A stretch of DNA of 56,923 nucleotides from Shewanella colwelliana ATCC 39565 (GTDB lineage: Bacteria > Pseudomonadota > Gammaproteobacteria > Enterobacterales > Shewanellaceae). The stretch lies in NCBI RefSeq assembly GCF_000518705.1, contig NZ_KI912483.1, positions 17,754-74,676 of the forward strand, read 5' to 3'. Of this stretch, positions 25,199 through 33,676 are shown one piece after another. Under the pieces are notes generated by a model that did not search any database, had not been told where the DNA came from, and saw only the letters and a program-made list of their open reading frames with translations. Position 1 is the first letter of the stretch. Each line of letters opens with the position of its first letter. A program made the position numbers and the translations under genes.

Positions 25199-25368
25199 GT
25201 GTACCACCTCATCTGAAAATATGACGTATTGGCTTATAAGGGAACAACCGCAGCAAGTTACTCATGTGGCTTATATAGTCAATGTGTGGCTCTAGGGTAA
25301 CCTCCAAAATAAAGTCTAATCAAAGGCTTATCTCATAAATACCTCAGGTGATACACTTGGTGGTACAC
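25199..25368. repeat. 10-bp inverted repeats flanking the ffs-like remnant
   Basis: GTGTACCACC at 25199-25208 and its exact reverse complement GGTGGTACAC at 25359-25368 bracket the 4.5S-like remnant. A near-direct repeat GATACACTTG / GGTACACTTG adjoins the right copy. This could be chance or the trace of a duplication or insertion. Confidence 0.4.
25231..25310 (+). pseudogene. degenerate partial copy of the 4.5S RNA gene (3' half)
   Basis: It aligns to 25036-25100 of ffs: AAGGGAACAACCGCAGCAAG, then ACTCATGTGGC, then a 9-nt insertion, then TGTGGCTCTAGGGTAACCTC. The 3' terminal strand is nearly identical. The Ffh-binding stem is destroyed (GGCCCGGAAGG became GGCTTATAAGG) and there is no 5' half. 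It should not form an SRP RNA. It lies about 195 nt downstream of ffs in the same orientation. Region 25101-25469 otherwise has no gene. Confidence 0.75.
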
Positions 25369-25469
25369 TTGATGAGAAATAGTTTATCTAAAACTCCCCC
25401 ATATTAGTTTCAATCTCGGTTTTTATTTGGCTGTAATGCTAATAGATTTTTCATGCTAGAGACGATCCC

Positions 25470-25742
25470 TTACGCATTCTCTTCTTTCTGTAAGTTTGCT
25501 TTTAAAAATGCTCTGGATTTTTCCAGTGCAGTTTGTATCTCTTCTTTCATCCGCTTGAGTTCGTTATAGTCTTCAAAAAAGTAGGTGTCGACCAAGTGCC
25601 GTATGTAACGAACGGGGAGTTGATTGAGGGTTACGCAACAGAGATCCGCTAAATAATCTTCTGGCAGTTCATCCATTAAACCTTCGTCCGATAACATTTC
25701 CATGAGTAAGACTTCATAATAATTTCGAATTTCTAATTGCAT
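25470..25742 (-). CDS. ComFB family protein (late competence development)
   Basis: A 90-residue protein matching the ComFB family (MQLEIRNYYEVLLMEMLSDEG, LPEDYLADLCCVTLNQLPVRYIRH, YFFEDYNE). In Bacillus ComFB is encoded in the comF competence operon. In proteobacteria and cyanobacteria small ComFB proteins occur widely, and some bind cyclic di-nucleotides. The function here is unknown. The ATG follows GGAGACAAGCTT. It is the last gene of the dinG-led run, 52 nt after the HDAC-like gene. Confidence 0.85.
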   Translation of the reverse strand: MQLEIRNYYEVLLMEMLSDEGLMDELPEDYLADLCCVTLNQLPVRYIRHLVDTYFFEDYNELKRMKEEIQTALEKSRAFLKANLQKEENA

Positions 25743-25794
25743 AAGCTTGTCTCCAATCGGTCGGTGTCAGATCATTAAAGCACAATCTAGTTTG

Positions 25795-26698
25795 CTACCA
25801 TAATTTATTGGCGGCAATAAAAACTTGGGCATGTCTTTTAGATAATTCTAGTGGCTGTTTGCTGTATCCGCCTCCTATTACACAAGCTATTGGTATATTT
25901 AAAGCTTTTGCCATACTTAATACCAATAGGTCCCGCTCAAAAATCCCCTGAGTTGAAAGCGCTAAATGTCCCAAATCATCCTGTTGATGCACATCAACGC
26001 CTGCATCATAGATGATAAGATCAGGCTGGTGGAGACGTATAACAAGGGCCAAAGTCTGGGTTATCGTTTCAAGATAAAGCGCGTCACCGCTACCTCGTTC
26101 GAGTTCAATATCATGATCTGACCGCTGTTTTCTAGCTGGGAAGTTCTCTTGGCAATGGACTGAACAGCTAATGATATCAGGGTAGGCCTGGGCCATTGTC
26201 GCGGTCCCATCCCCCTTGATGTACATCGCAATCGAAGATCAGCACTTTTTCAATATCACTGCGGGCGAGTGAATGTACAGCCCCGGCAATTAAGTCATTA
26301 AAGACACAGTAGCCACTACCAAAATGATAATGAGCATGGTGGTAGCCGCCACTTAACTGAAGTGCAATGCCTTGAGACATTGCGAGATCACAAGCAAGCA
26401 TGGTTCCGCTTACCGAATGCAAACTGCGTGTCAGGAGTCCGTCGCTTAGCGGAAAACCTAAGCGTCGAATCGCTTGAGGTGAGAGCTTTTTTGTTAAGAA
26501 CTGTGCCACATAATCGGGACAATGAATCTGTTTTAAAAACTCAATGTCGACCGAAGATGGTGTGTGAAAATCGTCTTTATCAGCCAATTTATGCTCAAGC
26601 AGAAATTGATAAAGCCGTTGGTATTTACTCGTTGGAAAGCGGTGCTGAGAAGGTAACGCCAGCTGGGAATAGCTGGCGTGATAGATAAGCGGGGGCAT
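25795..26698 (-). pseudogene. histone deacetylase superfamily protein, frameshifted at a G5 run
   Basis: A class of zinc amidohydrolases (AcuC, acetylpolyamine amidohydrolase, HDAC). The upstream frame (26698-26177) has SGGYHHAHYHFGSGYCVFND and VLIFDCDVHQG; the downstream frame (26226-25795) has GDGTATMAQAYPDI and LIIYDAGVDVH. Zinc ligands Asp, His and Asp are all present once the frames are joined. Removing one C from the C5 run at 26211-26215 (G5 in coding sense) gives the usual DVHQGDGTA and a 300-residue protein, normal for the family. Either a sequencing miscount or a recent frameshift. It follows the DUF2057 gene by 10 nt. Confidence 0.85.
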
Positions 26699-26708
26699 TA
26701 GGGTGGTA

Positions 26709-27416
26709 TTAAAGCTGTTGAATAGCCCAGCTCATAAACTCTTTACGTGTTTTATCATCAGCATGCAACCACCAGTATTGTAGCATTTGCTGCGCATGTT
26801 CAGCTGATGCAGCGTCGTTTGCTGGCAGTGTAGTAGGCACAGCCGTAGGAAGCGTTGCCGCCTCTACTTGGGTTTTAGCTGCTACCGGTGGCGGTGTTGT
26901 AACCGCAGACGCTGTGACGGCTGCTCCCGTTGCTGCCGCCGCAGCTACTTCGATATCTTGGCCATTGTCGCCACCAAACAATTTTCCTACAAAGGTTTCC
27001 TCGGTGAAATTAGTTTGAGTGACTTTATAGTTGACGCTGCCACCATCATTGCGGGTGATGATTACTTGCGGTGATTTTGCAAAAGACTTTGGACGTTTAA
27101 CGACTTCACCTTCTGCAGGTTGCAATGTGTAGTCATGCTCACCATCTACGTTTAGCGTGACGATAAAAGGTGATGATTTAACAAAGCTTTCACTGTCACT
27201 GAAATCATCTTGAACCATGTCATGATAACGGATAGCTATTTTATGGCTTCCCTGAGTTAAATCCAGATCGGATTTATGGTTAAACAGACTGCCTTCAATT
27301 TTCTTTCCGTCAATTGCGAGATATTCAAATGCCATTGGGATGGTTAGATTTGCAGCCATGGCCGATGAGGCACCAAGCAGAGCGATTAAAGCGGTGATTG
27401 GCATGATGGATTTCAT
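26709..27416 (-). CDS. DUF2057 (YccT-like) secreted protein
   Basis: A 235-residue protein with a signal peptide (MKSIMPITALIALLGASSAM-A, cleavage near 21). A DUF2057 domain follows (LTIPMAFEYLAIDGKKI, GSHKIAIRYHDMVQDDF, SSPFIVTLNVDGEHDYTL). The linker is low-complexity Ala/Pro/Thr (about 155-205) and the short C-terminal helix is QQMLQYWWLHADDKTRKEF. E. coli YccT is a periplasmic relative reported to influence curli assembly. The role here is unknown. It lies 9 nt after priC and 10 nt before the HDAC-like gene. Confidence 0.85.
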   Translation of the reverse strand: MKSIMPITALIALLGASSAMAANLTIPMAFEYLAIDGKKIEGSLFNHKSDLDLTQGSHKIAIRYHDMVQDDFSDSESFVKSSPFIVTLNVDGEHDYTLQPAEGEVVKRPKSFAKSPQVIITRNDGGSVNYKVTQTNFTEETFVGKLFGGDNGQDIEVAAAAATGAAVTASAVTTPPPVAAKTQVEAATLPTAVPTTLPANDAASAEHAQQMLQYWWLHADDKTRKEFMSWAIQQL

Positions 27417-27425
27417 TGTTGCTCC

Positions 27426-28088
27426 TTAACGATTCTGACTCTTATACGGGCGTTCAAACGCCTGAATGCGATCTTCTATATAGCTAATAGCTTGTCGACA
27501 CTTCCCTAAGCGACGATGGACTAAAAGTATCTCATTTTGCAGTGCAATTTTGTCAGCACTATGACAGTTTTCAAGCTTTGATTGTAAATTTTCAATTTTT
27601 TGTTCAAATGTTTGAACCCAGTTCATATGTTTATTGAGTTCATCATACAATTGATGACTATTGTGCATCACACCTGTTGCAATCCACCCAAAACCGCTTT
27701 CTGCATGGGACTGTTGACGACGCTTTTTAGCGTTGGCAAATCGTGATGCGCGTTGTTGTTCAGCAGATTTCACGTTTAACGTTGTCGTGTTAAGAGCTCG
27801 GCGAACGGCTGTAAATCTGTCTTGGATCCCTTCACAGCTTAACAATATAGTGTCAGTCGAGATATTCCCCTTTAGTAGCTTTTCCAATTGGGAAATCTTT
27901 TTACTCAGTTGGCCAATACATGGCGCTAATTGTGCGCCAGTTTGATTGAATAGCCCTTCGTTAAAACGTTCAGTATCTTGCAATAGATTGCGCTGGCCTT
28001 TGACCAATTGGCTGTCGTGTTGCAGTACTTCCTGTTCTAACTGTTTGAGTTGGACTCGTAAACGTTGGATTAGTTCAGCGTTTTTCAT
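27426..28088 (-). CDS. priC: primosomal replication protein N'' (PriC)
   Basis: A 220-residue helical protein of the PriC family. The N-terminus is MKNAELIQRLRVQLKQLEQEV, and the C-terminal signature HRRLGKCRQAISYIEDRIQAFE matches E. coli PriC (ARCRHALEKIENRL). PriC reloads DnaB at stalled forks lacking a nascent leading strand. I chose the ATG at 28088, which overlaps the TSUP stop as ATGA. The open frame extends 69 codons further upstream into the TSUP gene without family similarity. Its place in an operon with dinG suggests SOS control. Confidence 0.9.
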   Translation of the reverse strand: MKNAELIQRLRVQLKQLEQEVLQHDSQLVKGQRNLLQDTERFNEGLFNQTGAQLAPCIGQLSKKISQLEKLLKGNISTDTILLSCEGIQDRFTAVRRALNTTTLNVKSAEQQRASRFANAKKRRQQSHAESGFGWIATGVMHNSHQLYDELNKHMNWVQTFEQKIENLQSKLENCHSADKIALQNEILLVHRRLGKCRQAISYIEDRIQAFERPYKSQNR

Positions 28089-28858
28089 GCCCATGCACTC
28101 CAAGCGAGGTTTATTGCCATTAAAATCACTATGGTGATAAATAGCGGTCTGATAAAGGATACGCCAAATTTTATCGCCGTTCTTGCGCCGACAAAGGAAC
28201 CTAACATCATACATAACCCCATCGATAAACCTATGGTGATATTGACTTGCCCCAGAGCAAAGAAAACCACAAGGGACGTTAGGTTGCTGATGCAAGTCAT
28301 CGATCTCGCTAATCCACAGCTTTCGAGCACGGGTAACTTATATTGTGACACACTACTGATGGTCCAAAATGCGCCAGTACCTGGGCCAGCAAAACCATCA
28401 TAAAAACCTAATAACAGTCCCTGAATCCACTGTTTTACTTTTGCGGGAGCTTGAGTCGGCGCGCTAAACGAAGGTGAGCCCATTGCGTTGGGTTTTGCCA
28501 GCGTGTAGATAGCAATAAATATGATCATCAAGGGTAACCATTTTTCAAGCCATTGATTATCTATTAAATAGACGACACCAGTACCAAATATTGCTCCGAT
28601 AAATGTCGCGATGGCGGCCTGGTACCAAAATCTTGGGGTAAAAAACTGTTGCTTATAATAGGTAAATGCCGACATGGAGGAGCCAAAGCTCGCCGCGAGT
28701 TTATTAGTGCCTAAGGCAACATGGGGAGGAATGCCGGTAGTTAATAGCGCCGGAATAGAGAGTAATCCACCACCACCAGCAACCGCATCAATAAAGCCAG
28801 CGATAAACCCGATCGCGGCAAGAATCGCCCAGCTGCTCGGTTCTAACAATAAATCCAA
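28085..28858 (-). CDS. TSUP family permease (TauE/SafE/YfcA type)
   Basis: A 257-residue inner-membrane protein with about eight hydrophobic segments. It has the family signature twice: FIDAVAGGGGLLSIPALL near the N-terminus and GFYDGFAGPGTGAFW in the middle. TSUP proteins transport sulfur-containing or organic anions. The substrate cannot be read from sequence. The start appears to be TTG at 28858, 8 nt after dinG, with AGGATCACC upstream. A paralogue lies at 55026-55805. Confidence 0.9.
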   Translation of the reverse strand: MDLLLEPSSWAILAAIGFIAGFIDAVAGGGGLLSIPALLTTGIPPHVALGTNKLAASFGSSMSAFTYYKQQFFTPRFWYQAAIATFIGAIFGTGVVYLIDNQWLEKWLPLMIIFIAIYTLAKPNAMGSPSFSAPTQAPAKVKQWIQGLLLGFYDGFAGPGTGAFWTISSVSQYKLPVLESCGLARSMTCISNLTSLVVFFALGQVNITIGLSMGLCMMLGSFVGARTAIKFGVSFIRPLFITIVILMAINLAWSAWA

Positions 28859-28866
28859 TGGTGATC

Positions 28867-30939
28867 CTATTCTATAACTTGGCGAAAGGGGGGCAGTGCA
28901 TCGAGTAGTGACTTTCCATATCGCTTAGTGACGAGTCGACGATCCAAAATGGTTATTCTACCGTAGTCTTCCTCTTTACGTAGTAATCTACCACAACTTT
29001 GAATCAGTTTACGCGACGCATCGGGAATCGTTAATTGTAAGAACGGATTTCCGCCCTTAATTTTTACATATTCTGCGTGTGCCTGTTCTACTGGCGAGGT
29101 GGGGACGGCAAAGGGCAATTTAGTAATAATTAAGTTGGTGAGGTAGTCACCCGGTAAGTCTAACCCTTCAGAAAAGCTGCCAGTGCCAAAGATGATGCTG
29201 ACGTCACCAGCGTCACAGCGCTGTTTATGGGTGCTCAGTAGTTGTTGGCGCGAGTCTTCACCTTGTATGAGCAGTGGTACTTTAATTTTAGGCCGCACAA
29301 TATCCGATACTTTTTCCATCTGCCAATAGGATGCGAACAGCACTAATGTAGCGGTTTCACCCTCGATAAGCTGTAATATTTGCTCGGCTAGCTCGTCTGT
29401 GTAGCGATCGTCCGTTGGCTCGGTGCGCATTTTGGGCAGATATAAGGTCGCGTTCTGTTTAAAATCGAAAGGACTATCCATAGCCAGGTAGCGACTGCCG
29501 TCGTTAATGGATAGACCAACTTGATGAGTAAAGTGGTTAAAGTTATTCAACGCCCTGAGTGTGGCGCTGCAAAGCACTACCCCTGCCGCTTTTTCCCATA
29601 GCAGAGTTTCAAGCATAAAGCCGACTTCAATGGGGGAGGCATTAAACAGATAGTCGGGCTGCTTACCGACAATTTGTTCAACCCATCTGGCCATCGGAGC
29701 GCCTTTAGGGCTATCTGTTTTGGCCATCATTTTCCATAGCTTCTGTAAATTTTCCAGTCGCTGCAGCATAAAGCCGGTTTCACTGAGAAGCTGTTCGGCT
29801 TGGTGCTTGGGGAGCTCACCGTCTTTGATTGATTCACTCAGTAACGCTAGCATCTTGTTAAACTGTTTCAGCGCACTGTTAGAGGCGCTGGCAAGGTTTT
29901 CAGCTTGAATGATTAGCGCTGATGGTAGCTTACCATGCTCAAAACGAATGCGGTTTTCAGGGTTATCGAAAGCGGCGCTTTGTCCGTCACAATACTGTGC
30001 TACTTGGTTTAGTAAACTGGTTAGATCGCTAATATGGTCGAGCATCGCTTGTGCCGGGGCAATAATGTGATTGCTCTTTAATTGGTTTTGCAGCTTGGCG
30101 CTGGTTTTACCTATTTTCTCTAACCAGTCAATGGCCCCGCGCAGCGTTGCTTGCGCACTAGAGAAATCACGCGCGACTATTGGCAGATGATGAGCTTCAT
30201 CGATAATGTAATACAGTTCTTCTGGATCAGGAAGAATAACACCACCACCCAGCTCAAGATCAGCAAAGAGCAAGCTATGGTTGGCGATCAGTACATCCCA
30301 ATTATCAATATCTTCACGGGCTTTATGGAACGGACAGTTTCTGTGGCTTGCCAGTTGTCGATGGCAGCTGTGTTTGTCGCAGGCTATTTGCGTCCATAAA
30401 TGATCAGGCAGTTGGGTGGTTAAGGTGTCGCGTTCACCATTCCAGCGGCCTTCATGGAAATCTTTTAATAAGCCTTGCAATAACTCTACTTGGCTGTGAT
30501 CGGGCTTAGTTTGCCACATCGCCATTTGCGTGCCATCGTCACTACCGATGAGCATTTCCAACTTGGCTAAACAGACGTAACGTTGGCGACCTTTAACTAA
30601 GCCGAAAGTAAAATCTAACCCTGACTGCTGTAAGAAAAAAGGCAAGTCTTTGTTCAACAACTGCTCCTGCAATGCCACTGTCGCGGTGGCGATACAGACT
30701 TTTTTCTTACTTGCTAATGCCAGAGGAATAGAACCCAGAATATAGGCAAGCGATTTACCTATGCCTGTACCGGCTTCGACCACAATAATGCGCCTATGCT
30801 TGTCATATTCGCCCGCTAATGTTTTAGAGATCTCAGCGACGATATAGTTTTGTTCTCGGCGAGAACGAAAGTTAGGTAGGGCTGTAGCAATATCTTTATA
30901 GATAGTGCGGATCTGAGTTTTGACGTCGGCTGATAACAT
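28867..30939 (-). CDS. dinG: ATP-dependent DNA helicase DinG (iron-sulfur, XPD-like)
   Basis: A 690-residue superfamily 2 helicase that unwinds 5'-3' and removes R-loops and other structures at forks. Walker A is EAGTGIGKS (about 55-63). Four cysteines, Cys123, Cys187, Cys192 and Cys202, fit the DinG 4Fe-4S cluster. The DEAH box is at about 247-250 and the C-terminal motif VI is in IQSCGRLLRKEEDYG. I took the ATG at 30939. A longer start at 30972 would lie inside the LexA box. It is divergent from polB and heads a six-gene run. Confidence 0.95.
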   Translation of the reverse strand: MLSADVKTQIRTIYKDIATALPNFRSRREQNYIVAEISKTLAGEYDKHRRIIVVEAGTGIGKSLAYILGSIPLALASKKKVCIATATVALQEQLLNKDLPFFLQQSGLDFTFGLVKGRQRYVCLAKLEMLIGSDDGTQMAMWQTKPDHSQVELLQGLLKDFHEGRWNGERDTLTTQLPDHLWTQIACDKHSCHRQLASHRNCPFHKAREDIDNWDVLIANHSLLFADLELGGGVILPDPEELYYIIDEAHHLPIVARDFSSAQATLRGAIDWLEKIGKTSAKLQNQLKSNHIIAPAQAMLDHISDLTSLLNQVAQYCDGQSAAFDNPENRIRFEHGKLPSALIIQAENLASASNSALKQFNKMLALLSESIKDGELPKHQAEQLLSETGFMLQRLENLQKLWKMMAKTDSPKGAPMARWVEQIVGKQPDYLFNASPIEVGFMLETLLWEKAAGVVLCSATLRALNNFNHFTHQVGLSINDGSRYLAMDSPFDFKQNATLYLPKMRTEPTDDRYTDELAEQILQLIEGETATLVLFASYWQMEKVSDIVRPKIKVPLLIQGEDSRQQLLSTHKQRCDAGDVSIIFGTGSFSEGLDLPGDYLTNLIITKLPFAVPTSPVEQAHAEYVKIKGGNPFLQLTIPDASRKLIQSCGRLLRKEEDYGRITILDRRLVTKRYGKSLLDALPPFRQVIE

Positions 30940-30962
30940 GAAAGCACATTGCAGATAAATAG

Positions 30963-30982
30963 AGCTGTACATAATAACAGTG
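30963..30982. promoter_or_regulatory. LexA (SOS) box between dinG and polB
   Basis: CTG-TACATAATAA-CAG at 30965-30980 fits CTG-N10-CAG with an AT-rich centre and a T after CAG (consensus TACTGTATATATATACAGTA). It sits between two genes that are SOS-induced in E. coli (dinG, and polB also called dinA) and could repress both. Confidence 0.85.
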
Positions 30983-31047
30983 ATTACATAGCCTAAGAAG
31001 CGTTATCGTGACTATTTTAAGCGGTAATTCACTTTAAACCACAGAGT

Positions 31048-33441
31048 TTGGCAATTGATAGAGTTGGGAAAACATTGAGTGAGATAGGTAAAAACAGCAT
31101 ACAGGAGACAGTAAAAGGCCGGATTTTAACTCGTCATCATTCGGGTAACGCTCTGCTGTACTATGTAAAAACGATAGACGGCCCGGTTAAAGTGGTGGTT
31201 AACGACAGCGCGCGAGTTTGTTTTTGTTTAGCTCATGAGGCACCTCGTTTAAGCGCGATAGCGTCCGTTCGTATTGAAGAACTTGGGCTGAGTAGCTTCA
31301 GTCACCAAAGTGTTAGTGCTATCTATAGCCAAACGGGGCAAGCTTTTCGGCAGCTAGTACGCCAAGCGAATGATTTAGGCGTTGAGTTATTTGAGGCCGA
31401 TATTCGACCAGAGCAACGTTACCTCATTGAGCGGTTTATTGCCTTAGATGCCGAGTTTATTGGCCAAGCCGCATCGGCTCGTGCATTGCCAACGTTTACA
31501 GCCAGCAGAGCACGCAAGCGTGATCTTAAGATAACGATGTCGATTGTATCATTGGATTTTGAATGTGCTATGGATGGCCAGCTATACAGCGTCGCACTTT
31601 ATGGTGAGTCCGATACAGGAGAGAAGATAGCAAAGGTCATCATGGTGGGCGATAGTCCTCAATCACAATCGGTAGATTATATTGATTGGGTAGAGGATGA
31701 AGCGAGCTTGATTCATGGACTGGTTGCTTGGTTTAAGCAAGCAGACCCCGACATTATCATTGGCTGGGCAGTGGTGACGTTCGATATCGCGCTGCTTTAT
31801 CGCCGTGCCAAGTACCATAATATTGCCTTAACATTAGGTAGAGGCGATGAGCTTCTCAATTGGAAGGTTGAAGACAAGTATAGGCCTGAGACATTAATTC
31901 TACCTGGTCGAGTGGTGTTAGATGGCATCGATTGGTTAAAGGCGGCTTTTTATCAGTTTGATAGTTTCTCCTTAGAGCATGTGTCACGTCAGCTTTTAGG
32001 GGAGGGCAAGGCTATTGATAAAGTGGAAAATAGAGGTGAGTCAATTACCGAGTTGTTTCAGCACGATAAGTTAGCCTTGGCGCATTACAATCTAACCGAT
32101 AGCCGCTTAGTTTGGGACATTTTTAAAAAAACACATCTTACCGAGTTTTCCATGGAGCGTTCACGTCTCACAGGATTGGAGTTAGGGCGTGTGGGTGGCT
32201 CGGTTGCAGCCTTTAATAATCTCTATCTACCCTATCTACATCGTGCAGGATTTGTGGCCCCAAGTCGTCCTGCCAGTGATGGGATAGAAAGCCCTGGTGG
32301 ATATGTGATGGACTCTGTTCCGGGGCTGTACCAACATATTTTGGTACTAGATTTTAAGAGTCTCTACCCCTCTATTATTCGTACTTTTAATATCGACCCC
32401 AAGGCACTGATTGAGGGCGAAAGGTTAGCTGAGTCGCAAACCGTACCAGGTTTTCTTGGGGCAACTTTTAATCGTCAGGGCGCCATTTTACCCAATTTAA
32501 TTGCTGAACTATCTGCTAAGCGAGAGTTAGCAAAATTAGAGAACAACGCCCCCCTCTCTCAAGCGATTAAGATCATCATGAATTCACTTTATGGTGTGCT
32601 TGGCTCTCGTGGGTGTGTTTTCCATGATGCAAGGTTAGCCAGTTCTATTACGTTGCGCGGCCATCAAATAATGAAACAGACGCGTCAATGGATTGAAGAA
32701 CTTGGGTTACGCGTAATCTATGGTGACACCGATTCGACTTTTGTGCATTTGGCCGATCTCAGTGGCATAGAATCGATTGATAAGTTCGCAGAAAACTTAG
32801 TCGCTACCATTAATGGTAAGTGGCAAGCGCGATTAGCAGAGCTGTACAATATTCCCTGTTATTTAGAGTTAGAATATGAACGTCATTTTGAGCAGTTTTT
32901 TATGCCCACACTGAGGGGATCTACAGAGGGGTCTAAAAAGCGCTATGTGGGGGCCTACACTAATCCAAAGGGGGAGTTAAGCGTTGTGTTTAAAGGGATG
33001 GAGCAGGTTAGAAGCGACTGGAGTCCATTGGCTAGGCAGGTGCAAGAGCAGCTCTATTATCGGTTATTCGCTAAACAAGACGTACAAGAGTACCTGCAAG
33101 ATATCATTGTGCGTTTGCAAGCAGGTGAACTTGACGAGTTGCTTATTTTTAGTAAACGGCTCAGGCGTGATATTGCTGACTATACCCAAAAAGCCTCGCC
33201 CCATGTTAAAGCTGCGAGCTTATATTGTGAGCGAAGTGGCGTGCCGGCACACGGAAAACGGGGCAGTAAGATTGAGTATCTAATCACCCTCTCGGGGGCT
33301 GAACCCATTCAGTTTTGTATCGGCAAAATTGATTACCAATATTACTTGGATAAACAAATCGCACCTATTTCTGATCCTGTACTTTCAGTTTTCAATGTTT
33401 CTTTCAGTGACCTTATCTCTAAACAGATGACGTTAATTTAG
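31048..33441 (+). CDS. polB: DNA polymerase II (family B)
   Basis: A protein of about 797 residues (E. coli Pol II is 783). The 3'-5' exonuclease domain has SLDFECAMDG and GWAVVTFDIALL. Polymerase motifs are DFKSLYPSI (A), KIIMNSLYGVLGS (B) and YGDTDST (C, catalytic aspartates). Pol II restarts replication and performs limited translesion synthesis. The start is uncertain: TTG at 31048 opens the frame, but TTG at 31075, after GGGAAAACA, is equally good, and family N-termini begin close to ILTRH. It has a LexA box 65-85 nt upstream. Confidence 0.93.
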   Translation: MAIDRVGKTLSEIGKNSIQETVKGRILTRHHSGNALLYYVKTIDGPVKVVVNDSARVCFCLAHEAPRLSAIASVRIEELGLSSFSHQSVSAIYSQTGQAFRQLVRQANDLGVELFEADIRPEQRYLIERFIALDAEFIGQAASARALPTFTASRARKRDLKITMSIVSLDFECAMDGQLYSVALYGESDTGEKIAKVIMVGDSPQSQSVDYIDWVEDEASLIHGLVAWFKQADPDIIIGWAVVTFDIALLYRRAKYHNIALTLGRGDELLNWKVEDKYRPETLILPGRVVLDGIDWLKAAFYQFDSFSLEHVSRQLLGEGKAIDKVENRGESITELFQHDKLALAHYNLTDSRLVWDIFKKTHLTEFSMERSRLTGLELGRVGGSVAAFNNLYLPYLHRAGFVAPSRPASDGIESPGGYVMDSVPGLYQHILVLDFKSLYPSIIRTFNIDPKALIEGERLAESQTVPGFLGATFNRQGAILPNLIAELSAKRELAKLENNAPLSQAIKIIMNSLYGVLGSRGCVFHDARLASSITLRGHQIMKQTRQWIEELGLRVIYGDTDSTFVHLADLSGIESIDKFAENLVATINGKWQARLAELYNIPCYLELEYERHFEQFFMPTLRGSTEGSKKRYVGAYTNPKGELSVVFKGMEQVRSDWSPLARQVQEQLYYRLFAKQDVQEYLQDIIVRLQAGELDELLIFSKRLRRDIADYTQKASPHVKAASLYCERSGVPAHGKRGSKIEYLITLSGAEPIQFCIGKIDYQYYLDKQIAPISDPVLSVFNVSFSDLISKQMTLI

Positions 33442-33676
33442 ATGAAGCTTCGTTGAGCTTATTCTGAATAAATGTTAACAGATGGTGTAAGTCATGATGC
33501 GTAGAGGTTTTAGTGGTTAATGTGGTGAAAATAACTGCACTTTTTGTGATATTCGTCTTTGAGGATTTGCTAATCTTTTGCTAGTCTCAATTTGAAATTG
33601 GAACGAAATAAAACGACGGAATGTGACAATAAAAAATATAGAGCAAACTGAACATAACACAAGGTTAGGCGATCAC

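Noticed and set aside
28089..28295. 69-residue N-terminal extension of PriC
   Set aside because: It lies entirely inside the TSUP gene in another frame. The ATGA overlap at 28085-28088 gives a family-like PriC start.
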